Positions 17,885 to 28,014 are shown, counted from the first letter of the stretch. The stretch: 64,000 nucleotides of DNA from Thiotrichaceae bacterium (GCA_026991885.1 JALXAQ010000253.1:1-64000); one strand, 5' to 3'. Program-made: numbers and translations. The notes: generated by a model from the letters alone, not told the origin.

Positions 17885-18781
17885 TTACAGATCAGAATAG
17901 CCCAACTGCCGCAAGGCACGTTCATCATCACACCAACCCTGTTTAATCTTGACCCACAATTGCAAAAAGACTTTGCATCCCACCATCATTTCCATATCCT
18001 TACGCGCTTCCTCTCCGATGGCTTTTAGCATCTGGCCTTTTTTACCAATCACAATAGGTTTTTGCCCTTTGCGCTCTACCCAAATGATGGCACTGATATG
18101 AGTCAAATGAGTTTCACTAGAAAAATGTTCAATTTCCACCGTCAAGCGATAAGGCAATTCTGCGCCTAAACGGCGAACTAATTTCTCGCGGATGATTTCA
18201 GCGGCTAAAAAACGTTCCGTGCGATCTGTGAATTGATCTTCTGGAAATAAGAATGTATTGATAGGTAACAGACGACTGATTTTTGCTTCAAGTTCAAGCA
18301 GATTTTGGCCATTCTGGGCGGAAATGGGAAAAACCTCGACAAAATCGCGCTTGATTGCCACTTCTTGTAAATAAGGCAATAAAGTCTTCTTATCAGACAA
18401 TTTATCAATTTTATTGACACATAAAATCACTGGCACCGCGCTTTGTGCAAGGGCTTCGAGGACATAGCTATCTTCCTCCGTCCACTGTAAAGCCTCAACG
18501 AGCCATACAATGACATCAACCCCTACCAAGCTATTCGTCGCCGCACGATTAAGATAACGATTCATAGCATTGTGTTTACCCTGATGTAGTCCAGGCGTAT
18601 CCACATAAATAATTTGGGTATTGCCTTCGGTTTTAATCCCCAAAAGGCGATGGCGGGTGGTTTGCGGCTTACGCGACGTAATGCTTAACTTTTGCCCTAA
18701 CAAATGATTGAGCAAGGTTGATTTGCCCACATTAGGTCGACCTATAATAGCCACATAACCACAAGTTCCTTCACTCGACAT
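17885..18781 (-). CDS. era: GTPase Era
   Basis: 298 residues (E. coli Era 301). The G domain shows G1 GRPNVGKS (14-21), G3 DTPGLHQG, and G4 NKID near residue 120. The C-terminal KH RNA-binding domain includes [20 protein letters not shown]. Era binds the 3' end of 16S rRNA and checks 30S assembly. Its start overlaps the rnc stop by 11 bp, as expected for the conserved rnc-era pair. It ends at a palindromic terminator. Confidence 0.97.
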   Translation of the reverse strand: MSSEGTCGYVAIIGRPNVGKSTLLNHLLGQKLSITSRKPQTTRHRLLGIKTEGNTQIIYVDTPGLHQGKHNAMNRYLNRAATNSLVGVDVIVWLVEALQWTEEDSYVLEALAQSAVPVILCVNKIDKLSDKKTLLPYLQEVAIKRDFVEVFPISAQNGQNLLELEAKISRLLPINTFLFPEDQFTDRTERFLAAEIIREKLVRRLGAELPYRLTVEIEHFSSETHLTHISAIIWVERKGQKPIVIGKKGQMLKAIGEEARKDMEMMVGCKVFLQLWVKIKQGWCDDERALRQLGYSDL

Positions 18782-19445
18782 GTAAATTTCTCAATGCTTT
18801 TGCTGCGGCAGATTGTTCAGCACGACGGCGGCTTTCACCGCTGCCATAAGTGGGTTTCGCTAAACCGTACACGATACATTCCACCTCAAACTCTTGAGCG
18901 TGGGGGGTACCATTGATGGCTAACACCCGATAAGCGGGCAGTGCTTGTTGTTGGGCTTGTAAGTATTCTTGTAAACGGGTTTTAGGGTCCTTGATTTTGC
19001 GTGGTGACAGATTATTTAAAGGCTTGTGCCAAAGTTGCAAAATCACTGATTGACAAGTTTTTATGTTGCTATCCAAATAGATGGCACCAAGAAGGGCTTC
19101 TACAGCATCCGCTAAAATGGAGGCCCGTTGTTCCCCTCCCGTTTTTAACTCGCCCCCGCCTAGCTGTAGATATTTACCCAATTCAATCTGTTGTGCGATT
19201 TTAACCAATGTATCCCGTTTGACCAAATTGGCACGAAAACGTGTCAATTCGCCTTCACGAGACTCAGGAAAACGCTGAAACAGTACTTCAGCCATCACAC
19301 AACTGAGTAGTGCGTCACCTAAAAACTCTAAGCGTTCATTATTGGGTGTCCCCGCACTGCGGTGTCTCAGTGCCGTGATTAAATAATCTTCTTGCTTAAA
19401 GCGATAGTCTAAAATTTTGCATAAACGGGTATAATCTTGTTTCAA
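18771..19445 (-). CDS. rnc: Ribonuclease III
   Basis: 224 residues (E. coli 226). The RIIID signature [11 protein letters not shown] gives Glu40 and Asp44; [12 protein letters not shown] supplies Asp113 and Glu116, matching the E. coli catalytic residues offset by one. The double-stranded RNA-binding domain occupies about 153-222 ([11 protein letters not shown], then [20 protein letters not shown]). It processes rRNA precursors and structured mRNAs. It overlaps both DUF4845 (4 bp) and era, so the block is tightly coupled. Confidence 0.97.
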   Translation of the reverse strand: MKQDYTRLCKILDYRFKQEDYLITALRHRSAGTPNNERLEFLGDALLSCVMAEVLFQRFPESREGELTRFRANLVKRDTLVKIAQQIELGKYLQLGGGELKTGGEQRASILADAVEALLGAIYLDSNIKTCQSVILQLWHKPLNNLSPRKIKDPKTRLQEYLQAQQQALPAYRVLAINGTPHAQEFEVECIVYGLAKPTYGSGESRRRAEQSAAAKALRNLHVE

Positions 19446-19825
19446 GGGACTTCGATACTCGGTTCAAATTCAAAAAGGAGAGAGGCATTACCGAGAAGCG
19501 GCACAATTCGCTCATAAGTGATCGTCATTTTAAACCCTTCATCGGTTCTTTCAATCGATACGACATCTTCGTAGTTTCGAGCATCGATCACATCCACATT
19601 CTGTGGAATCAAAGCCGTCAAAAAAACTTTTCTGATTGTTTGATCCCTGACGGTTTCTTCTTCACTCAGTTCTTCATGGACTTTATCCAAAGCACTTACT
19701 ATAGCCATCTGATCCATGTAAACAGGAATGACTTTGATGATCAATACGACGACAAAAAGGAGTATGACGACGGAAAAAACGAGCATCATAATACTGCCGC
19801 GTTGTTGATGCTTATTGACTTTCAT
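19442..19825 (-). CDS. DUF4845 family protein
   Basis: 127 residues. A short basic N terminus and one hydrophobic segment (MLVFSVVILLFVVVLIIKVI, about 14-33) suggest a single membrane anchor with the rest in the periplasm. It occupies the usual DUF4845 position between lepB and rnc in gammaproteobacteria. The N terminus QQRGSIMMLVFSVVILLFV resembles a pilin-like or prepilin-like leader. Function unknown; placement with signal peptidase I suggests a membrane or secretion role. Confidence 0.85.
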   Translation of the reverse strand: MKVNKHQQRGSIMMLVFSVVILLFVVVLIIKVIPVYMDQMAIVSALDKVHEELSEEETVRDQTIRKVFLTALIPQNVDVIDARNYEDVVSIERTDEGFKMTITYERIVPLLGNASLLFEFEPSIEVP

Positions 19826-19878
19826 AATTATGTTGAGTTCTCTTTGGTTGAAGTTAAAAAAAATATCCCCTAAAGCTT

Positions 19879-20661
19879 TTATTCAATAGGTGTTCCTATT
19901 CGTTTCCAACTAATGCCGCCATTAGCCAAATCCCAATTCATCCAAATAAAAAATGCCTTGCCGATCAAATTTTCATCCGGCACAGTACCCCAATAACGAC
20001 TATCCTTACTGTTATCACGATTGTCGCCTAAGACGAAATATTCATCAGCTTTAATCTTCCATCGTTTAATCTGTGCATGATGCGGCATTGTTTGTTCTGG
20101 ATAGACTAAAATGGCATGTTCTGCCCCAGGCAGCTTTTCAATGCGCTCTTCTCTACCTGTCATATTACTGCCAGAACCGACACCTATATATCTACCCTCT
20201 GGAATTTGAGTCACAGGCTCATTATTGATATAAAGCGTTTTATTGGCGAAATTATATTCAAGCTCATCACCCGGTAAACCAACGACTCGTTTGATAAATG
20301 GAATGGAGGGGTCTTCCGGGTAACGAAAAACAATAACATCTCCACGTTCTGGTTTACCCAACTCGACCACTTTACTATTAAGTACAGGTAAACGAATGCC
20401 ATAACTGAATTTATTAACCAGAATAAAATCTCCAATCAATAAAGTTGGCATCATAGAGCCGGAGGGAATACGAAAGGGTTCCACCAGAAATGAACGCAAT
20501 AAGAGTACAATCAAGAAGACTGGAAACAAAGAACGCGCTAAATCGACTACAAAGGGTACGTGTTCATCTTTCACACGCTGAGTAAAAAATTTATCAAATA
20601 GCCAAATTAATCCGCTCACAACGGTTAACAAGACTAAAATCGTTGCCAAATCCCAATTCAT
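19879..20661 (-). CDS. lepB: Signal peptidase I
   Basis: 260 residues. Two N-terminal hydrophobic segments (about 6-22 and 42-60) anchor it in the inner membrane. The S26 catalytic dyad is Ser69 in RIPSGSMMPTLLIGD and Lys124 in FIKRVVGLPGD; the later GDNRDNSKDSRYWG box is also present. It removes signal peptides from exported proteins. In the operon lepA-lepB-DUF4845-rnc-era it lies downstream of lepA. Heptamer repeats (TGATAAC) stand in its leader instead of a clear Shine-Dalgarno. Confidence 0.96.
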   Translation of the reverse strand: MNWDLATILVLLTVVSGLIWLFDKFFTQRVKDEHVPFVVDLARSLFPVFLIVLLLRSFLVEPFRIPSGSMMPTLLIGDFILVNKFSYGIRLPVLNSKVVELGKPERGDVIVFRYPEDPSIPFIKRVVGLPGDELEYNFANKTLYINNEPVTQIPEGRYIGVGSGSNMTGREERIEKLPGAEHAILVYPEQTMPHHAQIKRWKIKADEYFVLGDNRDNSKDSRYWGTVPDENLIGKAFFIWMNWDLANGGISWKRIGTPIE

Positions 20662-20668
20662 TTTTTTT

Positions 20669-20690
20669 AGTTATCAGTTATCAGTTATAA
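20669..20690 (-). repeat. TAACTGA heptamer repeat upstream of lepB
   Basis: Three heptamers (GTTATCA on the plus strand) sit 8 bp before the lepB start. The same tandem repeat precedes lepA, serS, pyrC and tviB. Confidence 0.8.
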
Positions 20691-20745
20691 AAAATCCTCG
20701 TTCCGTAGCGAACAAAGGAATGCCTTCATGGACGCTCTGCGTCCT

Positions 20746-22539
20746 CTATTTTTTTCCAACTTGCAATACAGCCAAAAACGCATCTTGGGGGAGGGTGACA
20801 GACCCGACTTTTTTCATGCGTTTTTTACCTTCTTTCTGTTTTTCAAGGAGTTTTCTTTTACGGGTTATATCTCCGCCATAACATTTAGCCGTGACATTCT
20901 TGCGAAAAGCTTTTACAGTTTGGCGAGCAATAATCTGTGAACCAATCGCAGCCTGTATTGCAATATTAAACATTTGCCTTGGTATGACTTCTTTCATTTT
21001 TTTGACAAGTTCTTGACCATGCGATTGACTCTTATTTCGATGGACTATGTTTGAAAGCGCATCAACCCGTTCACTATTGATGAGCACATCTAATTTGACC
21101 AAATCAGCGGGTTGAAAGCGCAAAAAGCTATAATCTAAAGAGGCATAACCACGGCTTACGGATTTGAGTCGATCAAAAAAATCCAGCACCATCTCACTCA
21201 TCGGTAATTCATAAGAGAGAGAAATTTGTGAACCGGTATAGTGTAACTTTTTCTGGACGCCCCGTTTTTCAATACAAAGCGTGATAACATTCCCTAAATA
21301 ATCTTGCGGCAATAGCATATTAACTTCTACAATCGGTTCGCGCAATTCTGCAATACTATTGGGGGGGGGCAGCTTAGCCGGATTATCCACCATTAATATT
21401 TTACCATCAGTCGTCAAAACTTCATAAATGACGGTGGGTGCTGTACTAATCAAATCTAATTCATATTCACGTTCCAAACGCTCCTGCACAATTTCTTTAT
21501 GCAACATCCCCAAAAAACCGCAGCGAAAACCAAACCCTAATGCTTGAGAAGTTTCAGGCTCAAAATGTAAAGCCGCATCATTGAGCCGCAATTTTGCCAA
21601 TGCTTCACGCAAATCTTCAAAATCGTTCGCATCAATAGGAAACATACCCGCAAACACGCGGGGTTGAATCGCTTGAAAGCCGGGTAGTGGTTGAGCAACC
21701 GGTTGCGCGGCATTTGTTAATGTATCACCGACAGGCGCACCCTCAATATCCTTGATAGCCGCCACGACAAATCCCACTTCTCCCGCTTCGAGTACCTCAC
21801 GATCTTGTGGTTTTGGCGTAAAAACACCCACTTTTTCCACTTGGATGCGCCGCCCGGTTGACATCACAAGGATTTTATCTCGTTTGGATAAACGACCCTG
21901 TACCACTCGCACTAAGGATACCACACCCAAATAATTATCAAACCAAGAATCAATGATCAGTGCCATTAAAGGCGCATCTAATTCAACTTTAGGGGGCGGT
22001 ATGCGCTCTATTAAGGTTTCAAGTAGCTCCTCAACCCCCTCTCCCGTTTTCGCACTAACGCGCACCGCATTTTCTGCTTCAATCCCGATGATATCTTCAA
22101 TTTCTTGTATCACGCGCTCTGAATCGGCTGCCGGTAAATCAATTTTATTGAGTACCGGCAGCACTTCAAGTCCCTGTTCAATGGCTGTGTAACAATTAGC
22201 AACACTTTGAGCTTCCACCCCTTGCGCTGCATCAACTACCAACAGTGCTCCCTCACAAGCGGCCAATGAGCGTGAAACTTCATACGAAAAATCCACATGA
22301 CCGGGCGTATCAATGAAATTGAGTTGATAAGTCTGCCCATCCTTTGCTTGGTAATTCAAAGTCACACTTTGGGCTTTGATAGTGATACCGCGCTCGCGCT
22401 CCAAGTCCATTGAATCCAAGACTTGTTGCGACATTTCCCGATCTGTCAACCCCCCACAGAGTTGGATAAAACGATCTGCGAGAGTAGATTTACCATGATC
22501 GATATGAGCAATAATCGAAAAATTGCGAATAGGCTTCAT
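20746..22539 (-). CDS. lepA: Elongation factor 4 (LepA)
   Basis: 597 residues (E. coli 599). The translation GTPase domain has [15 protein letters not shown] (P-loop), DTPGHVDF and NKIDLP. EF-G-like domains II and III follow. The LepA-specific C-terminal domain ends with [20 protein letters not shown], the family hallmark. EF4 acts on the ribosome in back-translocation or late 30S assembly. The start codon directly abuts a TAACTGA repeat array; no other ribosome-binding site is visible. Confidence 0.97.
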   Translation of the reverse strand: MKPIRNFSIIAHIDHGKSTLADRFIQLCGGLTDREMSQQVLDSMDLERERGITIKAQSVTLNYQAKDGQTYQLNFIDTPGHVDFSYEVSRSLAACEGALLVVDAAQGVEAQSVANCYTAIEQGLEVLPVLNKIDLPAADSERVIQEIEDIIGIEAENAVRVSAKTGEGVEELLETLIERIPPPKVELDAPLMALIIDSWFDNYLGVVSLVRVVQGRLSKRDKILVMSTGRRIQVEKVGVFTPKPQDREVLEAGEVGFVVAAIKDIEGAPVGDTLTNAAQPVAQPLPGFQAIQPRVFAGMFPIDANDFEDLREALAKLRLNDAALHFEPETSQALGFGFRCGFLGMLHKEIVQERLEREYELDLISTAPTVIYEVLTTDGKILMVDNPAKLPPPNSIAELREPIVEVNMLLPQDYLGNVITLCIEKRGVQKKLHYTGSQISLSYELPMSEMVLDFFDRLKSVSRGYASLDYSFLRFQPADLVKLDVLINSERVDALSNIVHRNKSQSHGQELVKKMKEVIPRQMFNIAIQAAIGSQIIARQTVKAFRKNVTAKCYGGDITRKRKLLEKQKEGKKRMKKVGSVTLPQDAFLAVLQVGKK

Positions 22540-22561
22540 TCAGTTATCAGTTATCAGTTAT
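22540..22561 (-). repeat. TAACTGA heptamer repeat abutting the lepA start
   Basis: Three tandem heptamers end immediately before the lepA ATG (minus strand). Confidence 0.85.
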
Positions 22562-22575
22562 TGAGGCGGCAAGCC

Positions 22576-22608
22576 AAAAATCCTATTTCTTCAAGAAATA
22601 GGATTTTT
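22576..22608. terminator. Hairpin terminator, AAATCCTATTTC family
   Basis: CAAAAATCCTATTTCT pairs with AGAAATAGGATTTTTAG around TCA, just after the mucD stop codon on the minus strand. Confidence 0.75.
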
Positions 22609-22621
22609 AGGTTAATTGCGA

Positions 22622-24043
22622 TCATTTCGCTGGAATTTTCAATGCCAAGAAGAGTGGAGAACCAGCCCGATGTATGAGTACTGGCACAGTTGTCGCGCTC
22701 AATTGACTGACTATTTTTTTAAAATGAGCGACATTTTTGATATTGATGTTATCAATCATCATAATAATATCATTTTTACGAATACCGGCATTGCGTGCTA
22801 CGCCAAACTTAACATGCCGTACCAAAACCCCCCCCTCAAAAATACCCAGCGTATTTCGTTTTTCATCATCTAAATCGCTCACTGACAAGCCAAGGCGGGT
22901 ACTGGTTGTCGCCGCTTGCCCCCTATCTTCAGTGACTGCTAATTTAACCTCATCTTCAGATGGCAATTCACCAATTGTCACATTAAGGGTCACTCGTTTT
23001 CCTTGGCGTATCACGACCGTTTCAATGCTTGAATTCACTGGCGTTTTACCAACAATGGGTGGTAAGTCAGCAGAGCGTTCCACCTCGATACCATCGAAAT
23101 TAATAATAATATCACCCACTTTGAATTTAGCGTCTGCGGCAGGACTATCGGGCAAAACCTTGGCAACCAAAGCCCCTTGAGGTTTTTCCATACCAAATGA
23201 TTCAGCTAACTCATGAGTGACATCTTGAATCAGTACACCCAACCAGCCGCGTGAGACTTTGCCCCCAGTTTTTAACTGATCAACCACATTTTTCATCACA
23301 TCAACGGGAATGGCAAATGATAAACCCATAAAGCCGCCAGTGCGACTATAGATTAATGAATTGACACCAACAACTTCACCATCCAAATTAAATAAAGGTC
23401 CACCAGAATTACCCGGGTTAATCGCCACATCCGTTTGAATAAAAGGCACATAAGTGTCATCAGGCAAACTTCTACCTTTGGCACTCACTATACCGGCGGT
23501 GACAGAATGATCAAACCCAAATGGTGAGCCTATCGCCAATACCCATTCACCCACTTTTAGCACACTTGAAGAGCCGAGTTTAACCGTCGGCAAATCGGTG
23601 GCATCGACTTTCAATAGGGCAATATCGCTGCGTTCATCCTCACCAATCTTATCAGCCACAAATTCACGACGATCGGTTAAACGCACTATAATTTTTTCAG
23701 CTTTATCAATGACATGTGCATTTGTCACCACATAACCATCACTGGAAATGATAAAACCTGAGCCAAGTGAAGTTGAAGGACGTTCATCTTCAAGCGATTC
23801 ATTATTCTCATCGAAAAAGTGACGGAAAAAATCATGGAAAGGGCTGTCCTCGGGTATTTCGGGGAGATTCCTAAAAGTTTTACTTTTAGTCGTTTTGCCA
23901 ATGGTGCTGATATTAACCACCGCCGGACTATATTTTTCTACCAATTTGGTAAAATCAGGCAATTGTTGCGCCGATAATGGGGCTGATAACAACCCAATGA
24001 TCAAACCAACGCCTAATATATATCTTGATAAATAATGTTTCAT
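22622..24043 (-). CDS. mucD: Periplasmic serine protease DegP/MucD (HtrA family)
   Basis: 473 residues. A signal peptide (about 1-25, ending APLSAQ) is followed by the trypsin-like domain with catalytic His110 (VTNAHVID), Asp140 (DERSDIALLKVD) and Ser213 (NPGNSGGPLFN). Two PDZ domains lie at about 260-350 and 370-465. It degrades or refolds misfolded envelope proteins. In pseudomonads mucD ends the algU(rpoE)-mucA-mucB-mucC-mucD operon; here it directly follows rseC/mucC. TAGGAG precedes the ATG. The name mucD is chosen from position; degP or degQ would describe the same family. Confidence 0.94.
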   Translation of the reverse strand: MKHYLSRYILGVGLIIGLLSAPLSAQQLPDFTKLVEKYSPAVVNISTIGKTTKSKTFRNLPEIPEDSPFHDFFRHFFDENNESLEDERPSTSLGSGFIISSDGYVVTNAHVIDKAEKIIVRLTDRREFVADKIGEDERSDIALLKVDATDLPTVKLGSSSVLKVGEWVLAIGSPFGFDHSVTAGIVSAKGRSLPDDTYVPFIQTDVAINPGNSGGPLFNLDGEVVGVNSLIYSRTGGFMGLSFAIPVDVMKNVVDQLKTGGKVSRGWLGVLIQDVTHELAESFGMEKPQGALVAKVLPDSPAADAKFKVGDIIINFDGIEVERSADLPPIVGKTPVNSSIETVVIRQGKRVTLNVTIGELPSEDEVKLAVTEDRGQAATTSTRLGLSVSDLDDEKRNTLGIFEGGVLVRHVKFGVARNAGIRKNDIIMMIDNINIKNVAHFKKIVSQLSATTVPVLIHRAGSPLFLALKIPAK

Positions 24044-24060
24044 TATTACTCCTATTTATT

Positions 24061-24507
24061 TTATTCGGTTTGCAACACAATTGGCTGATAGCGTCTATCT
24101 TCAGACATTTTGCCCATCAGCCGTTTTGCCCATTTCAATCCTGCCAATAAACCAACTAAAGCTGCTAACATAGTTAATATCTCAGACGATGGCAATGGGA
24201 CAGATGCGACCAACATCTCATAACCAATAGCAGCCACAAATAAACTCAATATCGGCAATAAATATAAGGCCAAAGAACTTTTAAGCAAGGCAGCTTCCTC
24301 TAACCCTATCACCACCTGATCGCCAACTTTTGCCCCCTTATGATTAAGGGCTTTCACCAGGACCACTTTTTGCCCAAGCACAGCTGCCAAACTGGCAGTA
24401 CCACAGCCTTTGTTCGCAGCACATTGACCACAACTATTGCTCGCTTGGGTTTGTATAATGGCAAATTGATCCTTGACTTCAACAACGATACCATGTTCTT
24501 TAAGCAT
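24061..24507 (-). CDS. rseC: SoxR-reducing/sigma-E regulatory protein RseC (MucC)
   Basis: 148 residues. The N-terminal cytoplasmic part holds the cysteine cluster CGQCAANKGCG (about 26-36), expected for a redox or Fe-S site. Two transmembrane helices follow (LALYLLPILSLFVAAIGYEM and ILTMLAALVGLLAGLKWA). RseC belongs to the envelope-stress system and to SoxR reduction in enterobacteria. It lies 17 bp before mucD and is divergent from nadB with only 29 bp between them. The genes usually upstream of it (rpoE, rseA, rseB) are missing here. Confidence 0.93.
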   Translation of the reverse strand: MLKEHGIVVEVKDQFAIIQTQASNSCGQCAANKGCGTASLAAVLGQKVVLVKALNHKGAKVGDQVVIGLEEAALLKSSLALYLLPILSLFVAAIGYEMLVASVPLPSSEILTMLAALVGLLAGLKWAKRLMGKMSEDRRYQPIVLQTE

Positions 24508-24536
24508 AACAGGCCTTTTAGACGGACAAACAAACT

Positions 24537-26129
24537 ATGACTCAACACTATGACGTATTGATTATCGGCAGCGGCGCCGCAGGGCTCAGCCTCGCTTTAG
24601 AATTAGCAGATCATGCCAAAATTGCCATCTTATCAAAAGCAGCCCTAGAAAGCGGCAATACCCAATATGCACAAGGTGGGATTTCAGCCGTACTCGGTGA
24701 AGATGACTCACTGGATTCGCATGTTGAAGATACCCTTAACGCTGGAGCAGGATTATGTGATCCTGACATTGTCAACTTCACCGTTTCACAAGGCCCAGAG
24801 CGGATTGCTTGGCTGATTGAACAAGGGATGCCATTTACTCAAATAACTGATTTTAACGGCAATATTAATTATCACTTGACCCGTGAAGGCGGGCATAGTC
24901 ATCGCCGCGTCATACATGCCGAAGATGCGACTGGGCGAGCCATCGTCTCAACCTTATCACCTAAAGTCAAAGCCCACCCAAATATTGACCTGTTAGAATA
25001 CCACATTGCAATTGACTTGATTACAGGTAGCAAACTAGGCTTATCTACATCACGGTGTTTGGGGGCATATCTATTAAATATCAACACAGGTCAAATCATC
25101 GCCATTCGTAGCAGTTTTGTAGTGCTCGCCACCGGCGGCGCGGGAAAAGCCTATTTGTACACCAGTAACCCAGATGTCGCAACAGGCGATGGCATTGCAA
25201 TAGCGTGGCGTGCTGGCTGTCGCGTGGCTAATATGGAATTTATCCAATTTCATCCCACCTGTTTATATCACCCCGATGCCAAATCATTTTTAATCAGCGA
25301 AGCCGTGCGCGGTGAAGGCGGCAAATTGTTATTACCTGATGGCAGCCCCTTTATGCACCGTTTTGACCCGCGTGCTGAACTCGCCCCCCGTGACATTGTC
25401 GCACGCGCTATCGATCATGAAATGAAACGACTAGGCTGCGATTGCCTTTTTCTCGATATCACTCATAAACCCAAGCATTTTATTATCGAACATTTTCCCA
25501 ATATTTATAATCGCTGTCTCGCATTAGGGATTAATATGAACAATCAAGCCATTCCAGTTGTCCCGGCAGCTCACTACACCTGTGGTGGCGTGATGACAGA
25601 TCGCCATGGGCGTACTGATATTGAGGGACTATATGCCACAGGAGAAGTCGCATTTACCGGCTTACACGGTGCCAATCGTATGGCGAGCAATTCTTTACTA
25701 GAATGTTTAGTCTTTGCCCATGCGGCAAGCCTCGATATTTTGGCCCAACTAAATGATATTCCACCACCACCGCCCATACCCGCTTGGGACGAGAGCCGTG
25801 TCACAGATTCTGATGAAGAAGTTGTGGTCTCCCATAACTGGGATGAATTGCGCCGCTTTATGTGGGACTATGTTGGCATTGTGCGTAGCACCAAACGTTT
25901 ACAACGCGCTAAACGCCGTGTTGACTTATTGCACAATGAAATCCAAGAATACTACAGCAATTTCCGTATCAGTAACGATTTGCTTGAATTACGCAACCTC
26001 ACACTCGTAGCAGACTTGATCATTCGCTCTGCACAACTTCGATCTGAAAGTAGAGGATTGCACTATACACTTGATTATCCTGAAAACAGTGCCATAGCAC
26101 AAAATACTATACTCACCCCCATCCTTTAA
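24537..26129 (+). CDS. nadB: L-aspartate oxidase
   Basis: 530 residues (E. coli 540). The Rossmann motif [20 protein letters not shown] binds [23 protein letters not shown] and [12 protein letters not shown] are conserved substrate- and flavin-site segments of the succinate dehydrogenase/aspartate oxidase family. It oxidises aspartate to iminoaspartate for quinolinate and NAD synthesis. Head-to-head location with rseC is the usual gammaproteobacterial context. Its terminal ATCCTTTAA lies inside a 17-bp sequence that is duplicated downstream. Confidence 0.96.
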   Translation: MTQHYDVLIIGSGAAGLSLALELADHAKIAILSKAALESGNTQYAQGGISAVLGEDDSLDSHVEDTLNAGAGLCDPDIVNFTVSQGPERIAWLIEQGMPFTQITDFNGNINYHLTREGGHSHRRVIHAEDATGRAIVSTLSPKVKAHPNIDLLEYHIAIDLITGSKLGLSTSRCLGAYLLNINTGQIIAIRSSFVVLATGGAGKAYLYTSNPDVATGDGIAIAWRAGCRVANMEFIQFHPTCLYHPDAKSFLISEAVRGEGGKLLLPDGSPFMHRFDPRAELAPRDIVARAIDHEMKRLGCDCLFLDITHKPKHFIIEHFPNIYNRCLALGINMNNQAIPVVPAAHYTCGGVMTDRHGRTDIEGLYATGEVAFTGLHGANRMASNSLLECLVFAHAASLDILAQLNDIPPPPPIPAWDESRVTDSDEEVVVSHNWDELRRFMWDYVGIVRSTKRLQRAKRRVDLLHNEIQEYYSNFRISNDLLELRNLTLVADLIIRSAQLRSESRGLHYTLDYPENSAIAQNTILTPIL

Positions 26130-26201
26130 TTACAATGCCATATCGTATCGGGCAACCACAAGGGATTGCCCCTACGAGGCATTGATCCTTTAATTACAAT
26201 G
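26121..26201. repeat. GGGCAA element flanked by a 17-bp direct duplication
   Basis: ATCCTTTAATTACAATG occurs at 26121-26137 and again, identically, at 26185-26201. Between them lie 47 bp holding the GGGCAACCACAAGGGATTGCCC hairpin family. The first copy includes the nadB stop codon. This is what a short mobile element with a target duplication would leave. Confidence 0.75.
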
Positions 26202-26210
26202 GGAATTAAC

Positions 26211-26954
26211 ATGTTTAACTACACCCCCTCTCGCACATTACTGACAGATCGAATCATTCTCGTAACCGGTGCTGGAGACGGTATTGGTCGTGCAGCGGCC
26301 AAAAGTTTTGCAGCACACGGCGCAACCGTGATTTTACTGGGGCGCACTATCAAAAAATTAGAAGCCGTCTATGATGAAATTGAACAAGCCGGGCACCCAC
26401 AACCAGCGATTTATCCCATGAATCTTGAAGGGGCTAATCCTAATGATTATGAAAATCTTGCCAACACTTTAGAAACGGAATTTGGGCAACTCAATGGTTT
26501 ACTACATAATGCCAGCCTGTTAGGGACACTGACGCCGTTAGAACACTATAATATCAAGCTGTGGTATCAAGTGATGCAAGTCAATCTCAATGCCCCGTTT
26601 TTACTCACGAGGGCTTGTTTAGGATTGATGAAACGGGCGAAGGATGCCTCCATTGTATTTACATCCTCCAGTGTTGGACGCAAGGGGCGGGCTTATTGGG
26701 GGGCATACTCCGTTTCAAAATTTGCGACAGAGGGCATGATGCAAATATTAGCCAATGAAGTAGAAGCGAATACTAATATTCGAGTGAATAGCCTCAACCC
26801 CGGCGCAACGCGCACTGCCATGCGGGCGGCTGCCTATCCAGGAGAAGACTCAATGACTTTACCGCTACCAGAGGCGATTATGCCTTTATATCTTTATTTG
26901 ATGGGACCAGATAGTCGTCAACTTAACGGTCAAGCATTGAATGCACAAGATTGA
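26211..26954 (+). CDS. yciK: SDR family oxidoreductase YciK
   Basis: 247 residues from the ATG at 26211. I prefer this over an in-frame ATG at 26166 because the start MFNYTPSRTLLTDRIILVTG matches YciK-type proteins, while the upstream 45 bp come from a repeat element. Rossmann motif TGAGDGIG (about 21-28), NAS near 95, and the catalytic Tyr-Lys in YWGAYSVSKFA are visible. The classical SDR family uses NAD(P)H; the YciK substrate is not established. It is separated from nadB by the duplicated element. Confidence 0.9.
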   Translation: MFNYTPSRTLLTDRIILVTGAGDGIGRAAAKSFAAHGATVILLGRTIKKLEAVYDEIEQAGHPQPAIYPMNLEGANPNDYENLANTLETEFGQLNGLLHNASLLGTLTPLEHYNIKLWYQVMQVNLNAPFLLTRACLGLMKRAKDASIVFTSSSVGRKGRAYWGAYSVSKFATEGMMQILANEVEANTNIRVNSLNPGATRTAMRAAAYPGEDSMTLPLPEAIMPLYLYLMGPDSRQLNGQALNAQD

Positions 26955-26973
26955 TAGAGCATTCTAATCCCAA

Positions 26974-27012
26974 AGAAATCCTATTTCTATTTTTTTAAAA
27001 AATAGGATTTCT
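26974..27012. terminator. Hairpin terminator, AAATCCTATTTC family
   Basis: AGAAATCCTATTT (from 26974) pairs with AAATAGGATTTCT (to 27012) around a T/A-rich loop, 20 bp after the yciK stop. Confidence 0.7.
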
Positions 27013-27211
27013 CAGCCCGGCACTCTATACTTGCATCTTTTGTTCCTTAACGGTTACGAAACTGAAACGATGAAAAAACGGTTTTGCTGTAATACTCACA
27101 TGTGAATATAACTTTGGATTGAAACTCAGAATGAACAAAGAAGTGATCTATAGGCAAGTTTATCCTAAATAAAAAGGTTGCCCTTTGCGAATTTATTTTT
27201 ATGAACGGAGT

Positions 27212-27727
27212 TTAAGTAATTCTACGCAACACTTCTTGCCCTTTCACATGATGTTTAATCACCCCAAGCAGATGCAATCCAATAACACCCAAAAAAGCAT
27301 AAGCGGCATACTCATGGAGTAACTCGCTGATTTTTTCCCATTCTGCACTTTTAGTAAACAAATCCGGCAGCGGTAATCCGTAGAATTGAACGGAATAACC
27401 ATGTATGTTTGAAAGCATATAGCCTGTTATTGGCACAATAACCATAAATAAGTAGAGCAAATGAATGGCGATTGTCGCAATCCGATGTTCCTGTGGCTTA
27501 ATGTCAGGGGAGGGCGCCGGTGCCGGTTTTATCCAACGCAGTGCCAGCCTAATCAAAACTAATATAAATAATAAAACGCCGGTTGATTTATGGAAACTAT
27601 AAAGTGCCCAAGGCTCTGATTCTTTAAACTCCACCATCACTACGCCGAGTACAAACATTATCGCAAACAGAATAAACATTATCCAGTGGATAACGCGAAT
27701 AGAAGCATGGTATTTTTCAATGGTCAT
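27212..27727 (-). CDS. Cytochrome b561
   Basis: 171 residues. Four transmembrane helices (about 12-31, 46-66, 85-110, 138-158) with the heme-ligand histidines of the bacterial b561 family: His14 (IRVIHW), His45 (YSFHKSTGVLL), His137 (LLHEYA) and His151 (GLHLLGVIKHH). It transfers electrons between quinol and periplasmic acceptors; some members oxidise superoxide. The start overlaps the stop of the azoreductase remnant by 1 bp (TAATG), suggesting that an original redox operon lost its first gene. Confidence 0.9.
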   Translation of the reverse strand: MTIEKYHASIRVIHWIMFILFAIMFVLGVVMVEFKESEPWALYSFHKSTGVLLFILVLIRLALRWIKPAPAPSPDIKPQEHRIATIAIHLLYLFMVIVPITGYMLSNIHGYSVQFYGLPLPDLFTKSAEWEKISELLHEYAAYAFLGVIGLHLLGVIKHHVKGQEVLRRIT

Positions 27728-28014
27728 TAGTTAACCTCAACAAGCAGTTTGTCAATTTTTTCCATCGCCGCTTTTTTGCTGCGCTCGAAAGTGGCTTCGT
27801 CAGTGTCCGTGCCTTCCAACGGAATGAATTCTACCTCGCTAATGCCCAAAAAGCCCAGCAAAGTCTTCAGATAGGGTTCGAGGAAGTTTAAGGGAATCAT
27901 AGCCTCGTCCGAGAACACGGCACCGCAGGCGGTGATGATATAGGCTTTTTTGCCAGTCACAAGCCCTTCATAACCTTTGTCGGGATCAAAATTAAAGGCG
28001 AGAACTGGCATCAA
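27727..28014 (-). pseudogene. C-terminal remnant of an FMN-dependent NADH-azoreductase-like flavoprotein
   Basis: About 95 codons matching only the last half of AzoR/Flavodoxin_2 proteins (normally about 200 residues): FNFDPDKGYEGLVTGKKAYI, then the helix PYLKTLLGFLGISEVEFIPL. The N-terminal half with the FMN phosphate loop is absent, and the 160 bp upstream do not encode it in any frame I can read. The start would be TTG at 28014 or ATG at 28011. It is most likely a decayed gene whose end remained because it is coupled to cytochrome b561. Confidence 0.75.
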
